Shown here in pieces: positions 17,195-26,533 of a DNA stretch of 64,000 nt. How positions within the stretch are numbered: the first letter of the stretch is position 1; each line of letters starts with the position of its first letter. The notes under the pieces were generated by a model. The model worked only from the letters and a program-made list of their open reading frames with translations, had not been told where the DNA came from and made no database searches. Origin of the DNA: Bacillota bacterium. Lineage in GTDB: Bacteria > Bacillota > SHA-98 > Ch115. The stretch is from contig JABLXA010000018.1 in assembly GCA_013178415.1 (NCBI GenBank), positions 1 to 64,000 of the forward strand, given 5' to 3'. Both the position numbers and the translations under genes were made by a program.

Positions 17195-18308
17195 AGGTGG
17201 TCGAGAAGTGGCCAAGACTATGAATAAGAGTCGCTCGCTGTCTCAGTCGCAACTCATGTGGATACGGTTTAGAAAACACAGGCTGGCCATGGTTGGCCTA
17301 TGGATCATGGCTGCGCTCTATATATTGGCTATTTTTGCTGAATTTTGGGCCCCTTACAGCCCCTTGCAACGCTTTTCTGAGTATGTATACTGTCCACCCC
17401 AGCGGTTTCACTTTATTGATGAGAAGGGCAGATTTCATCTCCGGCCATTCATATATGGGTTGAAGTCAGAGTTTGACCTGGAGAAATTTGCCACAATTTA
17501 TAAGGAGGATAAAAGCAAGAAATATTTCCTTCGATTCTTTACGCAAGGAAGCGAGTATAAGCTAATTGGTCTCTTCAAGACGAATATACATTTCCTCGGA
17601 GTCGATAATGGAGGGACGATGTTTCTCCTCGGCACCGATGATCTTGGGCGCGATCTCCTATCAAGGATCATACATGGAGCGCGCATTTCTCTATCTATTG
17701 GGCTTGTCGGCGTCTTCCTCAGTTTGATTATTGGTCTTATCCTTGGGGGAATTTCCGGGTTGTTGGGGGGTATTACTGACGACATCATTCAAAGGATAAT
17801 AGAACTTCTGAGATCTATCCCCCATATTCCTCTTTGGATGGGAATAAGTGCTGCCCTGCCTGCGAACTGGTCTCCTCTCAGAATTTATTTTGGAATCACC
17901 ATCATCTTATCATTTCTGGGTTGGACTGGAATCGCTCGGGTAGTCCGGAGCAAATTCTTCTCCCTCAGAGAAGAAGATTTTGTGCTGGCTGCCTATGCGG
18001 CCGGAGCTAGCGAATGGCGCATCATCACGAAACATCTTATCCCTTCATTCATAAGTTATGTCATCGTAAATGTGACGATATCAATACCTGGGATGATCCT
18101 GGGAGAGACCTCACTAAGTTTTTTAGGGCTGGGACTCCGGCCTCCAGTGGTCAGCTGGGGCGTACTCCTGCAGCAGGCCCAGAATATCTCAGCCATCAAT
18201 ACCTACCCATGGCTACTTTCCCCGGCTGCCTTTGTCGTCATAAGCGTGTTGGCATTTAATTTTATAGGTGATGGCCTGAGAGACGCCGCCGACCCATACA
18301 GCCATTAA
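17187..18308 (+). CDS. ABC transporter permease, DppC/OppC type
   Basis: Second permease of the importer, about 373 aa. It has an N-terminal membrane segment (MVGLWIMAALYILAIFAEFW), an extracytoplasmic insert of about 100 residues, a GTDDLGRDLLSRIIHGARIS signature and the EAA loop (AYAAGASEWRIITKHLIP). The insert makes it longer than E. coli DppC and is typical of the long family. The start is either ATG 17187, overlapping the previous stop, or ATG 17220; neither has a strong ribosome site. Translational coupling is likely. Confidence 0.92.
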   Translation: MSRGGREVAKTMNKSRSLSQSQLMWIRFRKHRLAMVGLWIMAALYILAIFAEFWAPYSPLQRFSEYVYCPPQRFHFIDEKGRFHLRPFIYGLKSEFDLEKFATIYKEDKSKKYFLRFFTQGSEYKLIGLFKTNIHFLGVDNGGTMFLLGTDDLGRDLLSRIIHGARISLSIGLVGVFLSLIIGLILGGISGLLGGITDDIIQRIIELLRSIPHIPLWMGISAALPANWSPLRIYFGITIILSFLGWTGIARVVRSKFFSLREEDFVLAAYAAGASEWRIITKHLIPSFISYVIVNVTISIPGMILGETSLSFLGLGLRPPVVSWGVLLQQAQNISAINTYPWLLSPAAFVVISVLAFNFIGDGLRDAADPYSH

Positions 18309-18345
18309 AGCTGGGCACCCATGTTAAGCAAGGGGGTACGACCTG

Positions 18346-19386
18346 ATGCGCGATTTTCAAGAACAAATCAAGCCCCGGGATACCTTGCTCGATATCCAGG
18401 ATCTTAAGACTTATTTCAGAACCGAGTACGGGCTAGTTAAGGCAGTTGACGGAGCGAGTTTGACTATCAAGAAAGGGAAAGCCCTTGGGGTCGTTGGAGA
18501 GAGTGGATGCGGCAAAAGCGTGACCGCGCTGTCTATAATGCAGTTGATATCCCCGCCCGGGAAGATTGTTGATGGACATATTTACTATTACAAGAGTGAC
18601 AATGGGCCGATAGATATTGTCCCATTGCTGCCAAATGGAGCCAAGATGCGCGGCATCCGTGGCAAGGAAATCTCCATGATATTCCAGGAACCCATGACAT
18701 CGTTAAACCCATTATACACGATAGGAGAGCAAATCGTTGAAAGCCTGCTGGTGGACAACATGACCAGGGAGCAAGCCCGCAAAAATGCTATAAAAATGCT
18801 GGATCTAGTCGGCATTCCTTCACCAGAGCAAAGGGTAGATGAATATCCGCACCAGCTGAGTGGAGGAATGCGGCAGCGCGCGATGATAGCCATGGCACTT
18901 TGCCGCTATCCAAAACTCCTCATAGCAGATGAACCAACAACCGCCCTTGACGTTACCTTACAGGCGCAGATCCTTATTCTTATGCGGGAGCTCCAGGAAG
19001 AGCTTGGCATGTCGATTATGATAATTACACATGATCTTGGTGTGGTGGCGGAAATAGCTGATGAAGTCGTGGTCATGTATATGGGCAAGGATGTGGAATT
19101 TGGAACAGTAAGACAGATATTCCAGAATCCGAAGCATCCATATACCATAGGACTTCTAAATTCTATTCCCATCATCGGACCAGAAATAAAGAAATGGCTG
19201 GAACCGATTCAAGGACTTCCGCCAAGCCCATATGAATTGCCTGAGGGCTGCTATTTTGGCCCCAGATGTTCATATGCAACCCCGCAGTGCAAAATCGAGC
19301 CTCACAAGGTAGAAATCGAAACTAACCATTATGTCAAGTGTTGGCTCTACACTCAGGATGGTAAAGAAACCGGGGACGCCCCATAA
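18346..19386 (+). CDS. ABC transporter ATP-binding protein, OppD/DppD type
   Basis: ATPase of 346 aa energising the family-5 importer. Walker A is GESGCGKS, the signature is LSGGMRQRAMIA and Walker B is LLIADEPTTALD. The C-terminal oligopeptide/dipeptide extension has the Cys cluster seen in this family (GCYFGPRCSYATPQC), which may bind an Fe-S cluster. AAGGGGGT precedes the ATG. Followed after 45 bases by its partner ATPase. Confidence 0.94.
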   Translation: MRDFQEQIKPRDTLLDIQDLKTYFRTEYGLVKAVDGASLTIKKGKALGVVGESGCGKSVTALSIMQLISPPGKIVDGHIYYYKSDNGPIDIVPLLPNGAKMRGIRGKEISMIFQEPMTSLNPLYTIGEQIVESLLVDNMTREQARKNAIKMLDLVGIPSPEQRVDEYPHQLSGGMRQRAMIAMALCRYPKLLIADEPTTALDVTLQAQILILMRELQEELGMSIMIITHDLGVVAEIADEVVVMYMGKDVEFGTVRQIFQNPKHPYTIGLLNSIPIIGPEIKKWLEPIQGLPPSPYELPEGCYFGPRCSYATPQCKIEPHKVEIETNHYVKCWLYTQDGKETGDAP

Positions 19387-19431
19387 AGTGCCGCGGTTTC
19401 ACTGGCTCCATGATCAGGAAGGTGGGGAATC

Positions 19432-20490
19432 ATGAAAGAGATCGAGAGGGATCCGAACATCCTATTGGAAATAGAAAATCTGAAGAAGCATTTCCCAATT
19501 AAAAAGGGCCTATTGAGAAGGACCGTCGGCTATGTAAGGGCTGTCGACGGGGTGAGTCTTTCAATCAAGTCTGGCGAGTGCCTGGGACTCGTTGGGGAAA
19601 GCGGATGCGGCAAAACCACCTTAGGCCGCTGCGTGATTCGCCTGCTTGATCCAACGGAGGGGCACATCTACTTCCGAACTAAAGAAGGGCAGGTCATAGA
19701 TCTAGCCCCGCTTACCAGGCGGGAGATGAAGCCTTTCCGGAAAGATATTCAGATTATCTTCCAGGACCCATTTTCTTCGCTGAATTCCCGGATGAGAATT
19801 GAGGAGGTTATTGCTGAACCATTAATAGTCAATGGGATAGGCAATCGAGACCAGAGAAGAGAGAGGGTTCGCGAACTGCTTGAGGCAGTAGGGCTCTTAC
19901 CAGAATATATGGAGCGTTATCCACATGAATTCAGTGGTGGACAGCGCCAGCGTATAGGAATAGCGCGCGCCCTCGCGCTGGAACCGCGTCTAGTCATATG
20001 TGATGAACCGGTCTCGGCGTTGGATGTTTCCATCAGAGCCCAGGTCATCAATTTGCTCAGGGCCCTTCAGCTAGAAAAGAAGCTCACTTACCTGTTTATC
20101 GCGCACGATCTCAGTGTTATCGAGCATATAAGCGATAGGGTGGCGGTCATGTACCTGGGAAAAATCCTTGAAACAGCTGATGCTGAAACCCTTTACCAGC
20201 GCCCAAGGCATCCATACACTGAGGCGCTAATGTCAGTGATACCAATGCCGAACCCGCAGAGGAGACTCAAAAAGGAAATGCTCCTATGGGGAGACGTTCC
20301 TACCCCCATAGACCCACCGAGCGGATGCTATTTCCATACCAGGTGTAGATATGTCAAGGAAATCTGCAAGGTCGAAGAACCTGCCCTCCGGGCCCTGGAA
20401 GGCCCCGAAGGTGAGCACTTTGTGGCATGTCACAGGGCAGACGAACTCGAACTCTCCTCAGCTGGGACCCTCACAAACTATGCGAGCTGA
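19432..20490 (+). CDS. ABC transporter ATP-binding protein, OppF/DppF type
   Basis: Second ATPase of the importer, 352 aa. Walker A is GESGCGKTT, the signature is [15 protein letters not shown] and Walker B is [12 protein letters not shown]. The C-terminal extension includes [26 protein letters not shown] precedes ATG 19432. Last gene of the operon; about 220 bases of non-coding sequence with an R1 repeat separate it from the convergent sulfatase locus. A weak GAAAG/CTTTC hairpin near 20541 lacks a T-run. Confidence 0.94.
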   Translation: MKEIERDPNILLEIENLKKHFPIKKGLLRRTVGYVRAVDGVSLSIKSGECLGLVGESGCGKTTLGRCVIRLLDPTEGHIYFRTKEGQVIDLAPLTRREMKPFRKDIQIIFQDPFSSLNSRMRIEEVIAEPLIVNGIGNRDQRRERVRELLEAVGLLPEYMERYPHEFSGGQRQRIGIARALALEPRLVICDEPVSALDVSIRAQVINLLRALQLEKKLTYLFIAHDLSVIEHISDRVAVMYLGKILETADAETLYQRPRHPYTEALMSVIPMPNPQRRLKKEMLLWGDVPTPIDPPSGCYFHTRCRYVKEICKVEEPALRALEGPEGEHFVACHRADELELSSAGTLTNYAS

Positions 20491-20630
20491 GAAGCCTATT
20501 AGCTGAGCAAGGGCGCAGGGAGAGGCGAAGTATCGTCTAGCGAAAGTCCGTCGTCTTTCCTGGCTCATCTGGGGCGCAAGGAAGGGCACGATGAGACCTT
20601 CCCCGCGCCCGCGCGAACATATTCCGCTTT

Positions 20631-20700
20631 CGGGGTAGCCCCCATGCCGCCCTTAGCCGGCACCAACGAAGGATGAAAACCGTAGCGCACATTTTTCAGA
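20631..20700 (+). repeat. R1 copy C
   Basis: Begins with the CGGGGTAGCCCC inverted repeat, continues CATGCCGCCC and then GGCACCAACGAAGGATGAAA. The minus strand reads CATVFILRWCRLR in the frame of the other copies; it is the most diverged. It sits in the convergent gap between the ABC operon and the sulfatase locus. Confidence 0.7.
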
Positions 20701-20708
20701 GTGGGTTT

Positions 20709-21602
20709 CTATTCGAGCGGCGGAAGCGCGAATTCATCTCCTGTAGCATGGACCCATTCCTCAAGGCGATCTTGAAGCCTTTTCCGTTCATGGCGAAACC
20801 GGGTATTGTGGGCCAAATTTACCTGCTCATAGGGGTCTTCGTTCAGGTTGAACATCAGCCAGGGCTGCCCTTCCAGCACGATGTATTTCCATCCATCATG
20901 CGTCACTATGCCACGCCAAACGCGATCGACGCTATCCCCGTGCCATGTAGGCACACATAGCTGAAGATATGCGGAATCTGGTTCTTCTGGGACAGCGCGC
21001 CCTCGCGTCACATAACCCGAATAATCTTGGCCCTGCATCCAAGCAGGTTTATCGATGCCGCACAAACCAAGGGTCGTAGGCGCGATATCAACATGGTTTA
21101 GTGGGATAGGATGCCGACCGCGCTTCATATAATAAAACGGCCGTCCCCCTCCGATGATGAAAGGTATGCTGATTGCCTCTTCCCACGGGGCTGTCTTACG
21201 GAATTGGCCATGAGATCCATGAAGGTCGCCATGATCGCTGAAAAAGACTATGTAGGTATTCCATGACAATCCTTCCTCCTCGAGCGCCTGGCGAATACGC
21301 CCCAGATTCCAATCCAGATTCTCTATCATCGAATAATAGCCTGCCAGCTCGCGCCGAGCCTGTTCAACTACCCAAGGTACATTGGGAACATTAGGGCGCA
21401 ATATCACTTGACCAGGCGTATGACGTGCCATCCATTCCGGCGGCGCCACGTAGGGATCATGAGGGGGCTGCACAGAAAGAACCGCGAAAAAGGGCTTCCC
21501 GGTCCCTTTCCTGGACTCCTCTCCCCGTTCTCTAAGGTATTTGATGAAGATATCCGTCAAGGCATTAGTCTCATAGCCTGGCAGACGGTAATGAACGGCT
21601 TA
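20709..21602 (-). pseudogene. Truncated sulfatase lacking its N-terminal third
   Basis: Reads as the C-terminal two thirds of a type I sulfatase: PPHDPYVAPPEW, FFSDHGDLHGSHGQF (metal-site Asp-His) and the usual C-terminal LMFNLNEDPYEQVNLA. Family-like sequence continues upstream of the first TTG (21560), as YRLPGYETNAL, to a TAA at about 21603-21605. The expected N-terminal domain with the Cys-x-Pro-x-Arg nucleophile motif is absent. The 120 bases up to the next gene do not contain it in any frame. It cannot be an active sulfatase and is most likely a decaying paralogue. Confidence 0.85.
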
Positions 21603-21727
21603 ATAAAGTTCGAGGCCCTATTACCCGAGGGCCGGGAACCGCTAAGTAATCCCTCATCTCGCTGGTCATGCCGCGTCTACCACACGCCAGGAATATGAAG
21701 TCGCACATGTTCAAGAAGAAACTGCAT

Positions 21728-23098
21728 TTATCCTTCGAAGTACGCTTCCCGCGGCAAATTCCCGAGAGCCCGTTCCTCTTCCCATCCAGGCGCCTCCTGC
21801 CCCCGGATATGCCCTGAGAGCAGCGGATCATCAGTCTGGCGCATCCATTGCTCAAGAACCTGCCGGAGTTCCTGCACAGTCTCCTGGTAGGCGGGATCGC
21901 CGATGAGATTCTCCATCTCAAGTGGATCCTTGTCCAGATCATATAGCTCTTCCTGGACATATGGCCTGCTATAGAATTCCTGGCGCACGGCCCGGCCTGA
22001 AAGTCCCTGGTGAATGTCCAAGGGGATATAGATGCCACAGGCCTGAGTGAAATGTCTTATGAACTTGTAGCGCCGGGTTCTTATACCCCTCATTGGGCGA
22101 TAAAGATCATGCCATGTGAGTTCGCAGAAAAGGCGCTCCCGGCCTGCGTATGGAAGTCCCCTGAGGAGCGGCAAGAAGGAACGTCCGTCGAGATTTTCCG
22201 GGGCTCGAATGCAGGCTATATCCAGGAGAGTAGGAAGGAGGTCTATGTTGCATAGAAGCTCTCGATATACGCTACCAGGCCTTATATTCCCCGGCCATCG
22301 CATGAGAAGCGCTGTCTCGAGCCCGGGATCATAAAGCGTACCCTTCGCCCGCGGGAACGCAATCCCGTGGTCGGTGGTATAAATGACAAGGGTATTTTCA
22401 GCGAGTTCCCTCGTGTCCAATGCCTCCAATATGAGTCCAACACCGTCATCCGCCGCCCGCACGGTTCCTTGAAATTCAGCGATATCCCGGCGTATGTCAG
22501 GCAGATCCGGCAAATATGGCGGGACTTCCACGCGATCCGGGTCATCCGAAGTATACCATGGCCTGTCAAAAGGACGATGTGTCTCAGTGAAGCCCACCAT
22601 GGCAAAGAAGGGGGTTTCTTTCCTCCAGTTTCTTAGGAAATCGACTACCTGCGGCGCTACAGTCTGAGCCCGGTGGTCCCATTTGACCTGCGCTATGTGA
22701 TCATACCCCAATGAAGCGGGATCCTGGGCTTCATGCTGGAAACCAAATAGGTATGTATCATATCCTGCCTCTCTGAGAAACATGGGTAGTGTCTTCTCTC
22801 CCGGATTGAGGCCGAAGCCCAGGTGCGCGAGTCCCATGAGCCCATTTATATGTGGATATCGTCCGGTGAGGATGCTCCCCCGACTTGGACTACACTGCGG
22901 AGCAGGGCAGAAATATGAATCAAAACGCGCCCCCTCCTCTGCCAACCTATCGAGGTTGGGGGTATCTACTTTCCTCCCATAACATCCAAGATGCCGGCCT
23001 GTATCATGAGTTATTATCATCAATATGTTTGGAAGCTGATGATTTGATTGACTTGACGTCAAGGACCTTTCCTCCTTACCCCAAGAATGAGTCGCCAT
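21728..23098 (-). CDS. Type I sulfatase (Cys-type)
   Basis: Sulfatase of 456 aa in the alkaline-phosphatase superfamily. The nucleophile motif is C69-S-P-S-R73 in PAPQCSPSRGSILTGRYP, where Cys is converted to formylglycine, here probably by the anaerobic maturase at 27474-28679. YTTDHGIAF supplies metal ligands. There is no signal peptide, so it would act in the cytoplasm on imported substrates. ATG 23098 follows GGGAGGGTG; an upstream frame to 23203 consists of repeat sequence. The start region lies in an R1 repeat copy. The substrate cannot be told from sequence. Confidence 0.9.
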   Translation of the reverse strand: MATHSWGKEERSLTSSQSNHQLPNILMIITHDTGRHLGCYGRKVDTPNLDRLAEEGARFDSYFCPAPQCSPSRGSILTGRYPHINGLMGLAHLGFGLNPGEKTLPMFLREAGYDTYLFGFQHEAQDPASLGYDHIAQVKWDHRAQTVAPQVVDFLRNWRKETPFFAMVGFTETHRPFDRPWYTSDDPDRVEVPPYLPDLPDIRRDIAEFQGTVRAADDGVGLILEALDTRELAENTLVIYTTDHGIAFPRAKGTLYDPGLETALLMRWPGNIRPGSVYRELLCNIDLLPTLLDIACIRAPENLDGRSFLPLLRGLPYAGRERLFCELTWHDLYRPMRGIRTRRYKFIRHFTQACGIYIPLDIHQGLSGRAVRQEFYSRPYVQEELYDLDKDPLEMENLIGDPAYQETVQELRQVLEQWMRQTDDPLLSGHIRGQEAPGWEEERALGNLPREAYFEG

Positions 23099-23148
23099 TA
23101 TTTTCACCCTCCCAATGTCGCCGCCATGGCGGCATGGGAGTCTAGCTC
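23086..23148 (-). repeat. R1 copy F, overlapping a sulfatase start
   Basis: The plus strand reads GTCGCCATTATTTTCACCCT, then CCAATGTCGCCGCCATGGCG, giving the peptide VAIIFTLPMSPPWRHG in the frame of the other R1 copies. The minus strand supplies the ribosome site and first codons of the sulfatase at 21728-23098. Further partial pieces (GGCGGCATGGATGA, GGACGGCATGGAGG) occur at 23170-23225. Confidence 0.65.
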
Positions 23149-23387
23149 GGAAATGGACTGCCGCTGTGATGACACCGCCGAGAGGACGGCATGGAGGTCT
23201 CACCTAAAAGGCGGCATGGATGACTACCTCGGCATATTCTTTCTATAAGTTCCTCGGCAAAGCGCCTGAGGGTGAGTTCAAGTAGGTCAGCTATATCTCT
23301 ATATTCTAAAATCAGATTCTGCTTTTCAGCCCGGATTTTCTTCTGGCCATGGAGCTCACCCTCTCGGATCGATGAGCATATCGTCAA
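23142..23387 (-). CDS. Possible small helical ORF between two sulfatase genes
   Basis: An 81-residue frame starting with TTG in the stop of the upstream sulfatase-like gene. Residues about 17-52 (KIRAEKQNLILEYRDIADLL and following) look like a real amphipathic helix, but the end is made of R1 fragments and there is no ribosome site. It may be the remnant of a longer gene. Function unknown. Confidence 0.25.
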   Translation of the reverse strand: MTICSSIREGELHGQKKIRAEKQNLILEYRDIADLLELTLRRFAEELIERICRGSHPCRLLGETSMPSSRRCHHSGSPFPS

Positions 23388-24781
23388 TCAAGATAAGGGG
23401 TGCATCCAGGCTTAGTCCTATAGTTGGCGAATTCTAAAGGGATTTCCCCGCCCGCGTCTTCAATGGCGCGGTCCAACATCCTCCGGCAGATGTCGGGGCA
23501 TTCAGCGGCAAGGTTGAGCTGCAGATTTGGATCATCATTATAAGCGTATAATAGCGCCCCCTCTCCCCATATGTTGGCGTTGAACCACCATTGATCATCT
23601 ATGACAGTTATGAGCGGACCCCAAGCTATAGTCACATAGTAGCGAGTGGGAACTTCAGAGGAGAGGACCGCTGGCCAAAAATCAATCCCGTCCATTTTTT
23701 GATCCGGCTCAACTCCTACCATTTTCAATAAGGTAGTCGTCAGGTCATAGTTATAGACCAATTTGTCACAGGTGGTGCCGGCCCCTTCACCTTTGGGGTG
23801 CCGGACCATCAGCACCAAATCAGCTACTGCTTTTGTCATGGGATGGCCCTGTTTGCTAATTAGCCCCTTGTCGCCCGGGTCATGCCCGAGGTTATGGCCA
23901 TGATCGCTGATGACTGCCACGACCGTGTCCTCAAGACGACCTGTCAGTCTAAGAGTCTCCATGAAATAACCAAACCAGCGATCAACCAGGGTTACCTCGC
24001 CGGCGTAATTGGCCTGGAGGCGCTTGACCTCCCTGGGCGAAAGACGGCCCTTCCAAGGGGCATAGAGGGATTGTATAACATCCGCAACATCGTCGTCGGG
24101 GTCGTAAAGTCGCCGATAAGCTGGCGGAGGATCCCATGGCTCGTGAGGGTCAAAAGAGTCAACCACTAGCAAGAATTTCTCAGCATCCTGATTATCGACC
24201 AACCACCGGGATGCTTCCATAAACACCCGGGCAGGATAGTAATCGGTTTCAGTTATCCGATATGCATTGTTGGTAAGGTACTTTCTTAGGAACCGCGCCA
24301 ACCTGGGGTCATCGTCAAGCGGGTGGTTCATATGACAGCTAATCTCCGCATCCGCCACCCGCGGACCGGTCTTGTAAGGATCCGTCTCCTGGCCACGGAC
24401 CCATATCCATTCATCAAATCCTCGATGGAAATTCTTCGACGGCTTGAATTGATGATAGGTGTCAGTGATGAAGGCTGAACGGTAACCATGTTGGCTCAGG
24501 ATCTCAGCCAGGGTATCTTGCTCTTCAGGAATCGGTCCCCAGCCGGGCGCTCCGCTGAAATCTCCCTTGTAATCCCTATGGCCGCGAAATGGATAAGTCC
24601 GCTTTCCCGTATGCAGGGCCCTACGCACTGGCAAGGTAGGCAATGACTCAGGATAGGCCCTGGTGAACACAGTAGCTTCTCTCGCAAATGCGTCCAGATT
24701 CGGTGTCTGAATCCAATCATTGCCATAGGCCCCGACGTGATCCTTACGTAGCGTATCGAAGATTACAAGTATGATATTCAT
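23384..24781 (-). CDS. Sulfatase-like hydrolase with Thr at the nucleophile position
   Basis: Protein of 465 aa with the full sulfatase/alkaline-phosphatase fold: IFDTLRKDHVGAYG metal site, AVISDHGHNLGHD metal site and a C-terminal LQLNLA region. Where sulfatases have Cys or Ser-x-Pro-x-Arg it has T49-L-P-V-R53 (ESLPTLPVRRALHTGKRTYP). Thr is not a substrate of known formylglycine-generating enzymes, so Thr may act directly as nucleophile, as in nucleotide phosphodiesterases and alkaline-phosphatase relatives; a phosphodiesterase or other ester hydrolase is as likely as a sulfatase. GGGAGGAGC precedes ATG 24781. It lies 46 bases after the next sulfatase. Confidence 0.88.
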   Translation of the reverse strand: MNIILVIFDTLRKDHVGAYGNDWIQTPNLDAFAREATVFTRAYPESLPTLPVRRALHTGKRTYPFRGHRDYKGDFSGAPGWGPIPEEQDTLAEILSQHGYRSAFITDTYHQFKPSKNFHRGFDEWIWVRGQETDPYKTGPRVADAEISCHMNHPLDDDPRLARFLRKYLTNNAYRITETDYYPARVFMEASRWLVDNQDAEKFLLVVDSFDPHEPWDPPPAYRRLYDPDDDVADVIQSLYAPWKGRLSPREVKRLQANYAGEVTLVDRWFGYFMETLRLTGRLEDTVVAVISDHGHNLGHDPGDKGLISKQGHPMTKAVADLVLMVRHPKGEGAGTTCDKLVYNYDLTTTLLKMVGVEPDQKMDGIDFWPAVLSSEVPTRYYVTIAWGPLITVIDDQWWFNANIWGEGALLYAYNDDPNLQLNLAAECPDICRRMLDRAIEDAGGEIPLEFANYRTKPGCTPYLD

Positions 24782-24827
24782 CTTTGATGCTCCTCCCGGT
24801 TTCAATGATCCCGGTAACTCTGGAATG

Positions 24828-26285
24828 TTATCTGGTCCCCCCATATTGACTCTCTAATTTATCCGCATGATACCCCCGCCCGGTCTCCCGCAGCCTCTTG
24901 CAATATTCCGCAAGAAAATTCCCCCGCACATGGTAAGGCCCTCCCTCGCGGATCACAGTCCACATGGGATCTTGTTGGACCTCAGAGCTGGCCATCATGT
25001 CACCATGCCAAAGCTCCAGATATGCCAAGCCCTGGTTGACGATATCTGGACGCTCTCCAGCTAGATTTTGCGTCTCATGGGGATCTTCCTCAACATTGAA
25101 AAGCATAAGCGGCGGGAAATCCTTTAGTCCATCGTGGTATGTTCTTATCAAGATCCATGGGCCAAAGCGGACTCCTCTCTGGCAGCTCCACGCGCACTGG
25201 CTGACCACGAGGTAGTCCCGTCCATTCTCTTCGCCGGTTCGCAGGCTCGAAGCAAAGCTCCTTCCATCCCACAACGTGGGAGCAGTTCCACCTAATAATT
25301 CTATGAGAGTGGGCGCAAGGTCCAGCTGATAGTGAAGCGCAGAATCAACCCCGCCTTTTGTCAGGCCAGGCCACCGAATTATGAGAGGAACACGACAGGT
25401 GATATAATCCGCTGTCTGGTGATCGCCATAGACATTAAGCTCACCCAGATTTTCGCCGTGGTCAGAACTGACAATGATAATGGTTTCATCTAATACCCCT
25501 TGCTCGTCAAGAGCCTGCAGGATCTTTCCTACATATTCGTCTGCGTATCGAATTCCCGTGTCATAACCGTCGATACATCGCTTAAAATCCTGAATAGAGG
25601 TTATTTCAGGGACCTCACGCGGCAATAGCTGCCTGCTGCCCCATCCCCTTACCTCATGAGCGCTCATCGGCCCATAGCTGTTGTACTGCTGGCGAATCAC
25701 TTCTTCGGTGAGCCAGCTGGGAGGTGGGTCCTTCTCGAAGGGATTCCCATATTCTAGGGGCGTTCGATAAGGGGTATGCGGATCCCACATGTTTACATGA
25801 AGAAACCAGTTGTCTTTACGGCCGTTATTCTTGATCCATTCCAACGCTATGGGAGCCACTTCATCCGCTCGCTCTCCTCCCCTCTTGCCCGTGTTATGCA
25901 TCTCATTGAATCCCTGATAAAAATGCCATGCCGCATGCCTTTCAGCAAACGGACTGACCGATACGGTGTAGAAACCGAGTTTCCTGAGCGCCATAGCTAA
26001 TGAGATGCGGTCCTCCGACACTCCGAAACCTCTTGATTCTCCCTGAAGGATCAAGTCCGCGGCTGTGCCGCCGTGTCCGACGACACCAGTATGAATACCA
26101 AAACGCCCTGTCGAGAAAAATGCTGTGCGAGAAGGCAAACACGGAACATCTGAAGCGTAACAATTGGTAAAACGGATCCCTTCGGAGGCTATAAGATCGA
26201 TATTTGGGGAAGTATTGCGCGGATAGCCATAGCAGCCTAAATGGTCCGGTCTTAAGGTGTCTATATCAATGTAAAGAATGCGCAC
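24828..26285 (-). CDS. Type I sulfatase (Cys-type)
   Basis: Sulfatase of 485 aa with nucleophile motif C49-L-P-S-R53 (SDVPCLPSRTAFFSTGR), N-terminal metal site IDIDTLRPDHLGCYG and SSDHGENLGELNVYGDH. No signal peptide, so cytoplasmic. The likely start is GTG 26285, which gives the standard VRILYIDIDTLRPD beginning, with AAGGAG 13 bases upstream; the frame is open to 26336. Its codon region near 25974-26035 has a decayed copy at 26667-26722. First gene of the three-gene sulfatase run. Activation would need the maturase at 27474-28679. Confidence 0.9.
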   Translation of the reverse strand: MRILYIDIDTLRPDHLGCYGYPRNTSPNIDLIASEGIRFTNCYASDVPCLPSRTAFFSTGRFGIHTGVVGHGGTAADLILQGESRGFGVSEDRISLAMALRKLGFYTVSVSPFAERHAAWHFYQGFNEMHNTGKRGGERADEVAPIALEWIKNNGRKDNWFLHVNMWDPHTPYRTPLEYGNPFEKDPPPSWLTEEVIRQQYNSYGPMSAHEVRGWGSRQLLPREVPEITSIQDFKRCIDGYDTGIRYADEYVGKILQALDEQGVLDETIIIVSSDHGENLGELNVYGDHQTADYITCRVPLIIRWPGLTKGGVDSALHYQLDLAPTLIELLGGTAPTLWDGRSFASSLRTGEENGRDYLVVSQCAWSCQRGVRFGPWILIRTYHDGLKDFPPLMLFNVEEDPHETQNLAGERPDIVNQGLAYLELWHGDMMASSEVQQDPMWTVIREGGPYHVRGNFLAEYCKRLRETGRGYHADKLESQYGGTR

Positions 26286-26385
26286 TCCGACAACACGTCT
26301 CCTTTCTACCTTTCGGATGGCTGTCGCTAAAATCACAAACCAAGCTTCTGATCCCCCCTCTTCCCCGAACCCGAGGTAAACCCGA

Positions 26386-26420
26386 GATTAATTGGTTCAT
26401 CGCATAAATATATTCTACCT
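26386..26420 (-). repeat. Block shared with the region upstream of the sulfatase maturase
   Basis: The minus strand reads GAATATATTTATGCGATGAA then CCAATTAATC; the stretch at 28779-28815 reads GAATACATTT, GCATGGGCGATGAATCAATT and AA. The difference includes a three-base indel and third-position-like changes, giving VEYIYAMNQLI against LNTFAWAMNQLN. Either a duplicated gene end or a shared upstream control sequence. Confidence 0.5.
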
Positions 26421-26533
26421 GACTTGCAGATCTCCTCCCGAGTGAATTCACAAATCCCTGACAATGTGAAAAATCGAACGCCTCACATAAGGGAATCAAA
26501 GTGCCCCAACTCCATAGAAAAGATAAAAGCCCG

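Noticed and set aside
20541-20557. Intrinsic terminator after the ABC operon
   Set aside because: The GAAAG/CTTTC hairpin is only five pairs and has no T-run.
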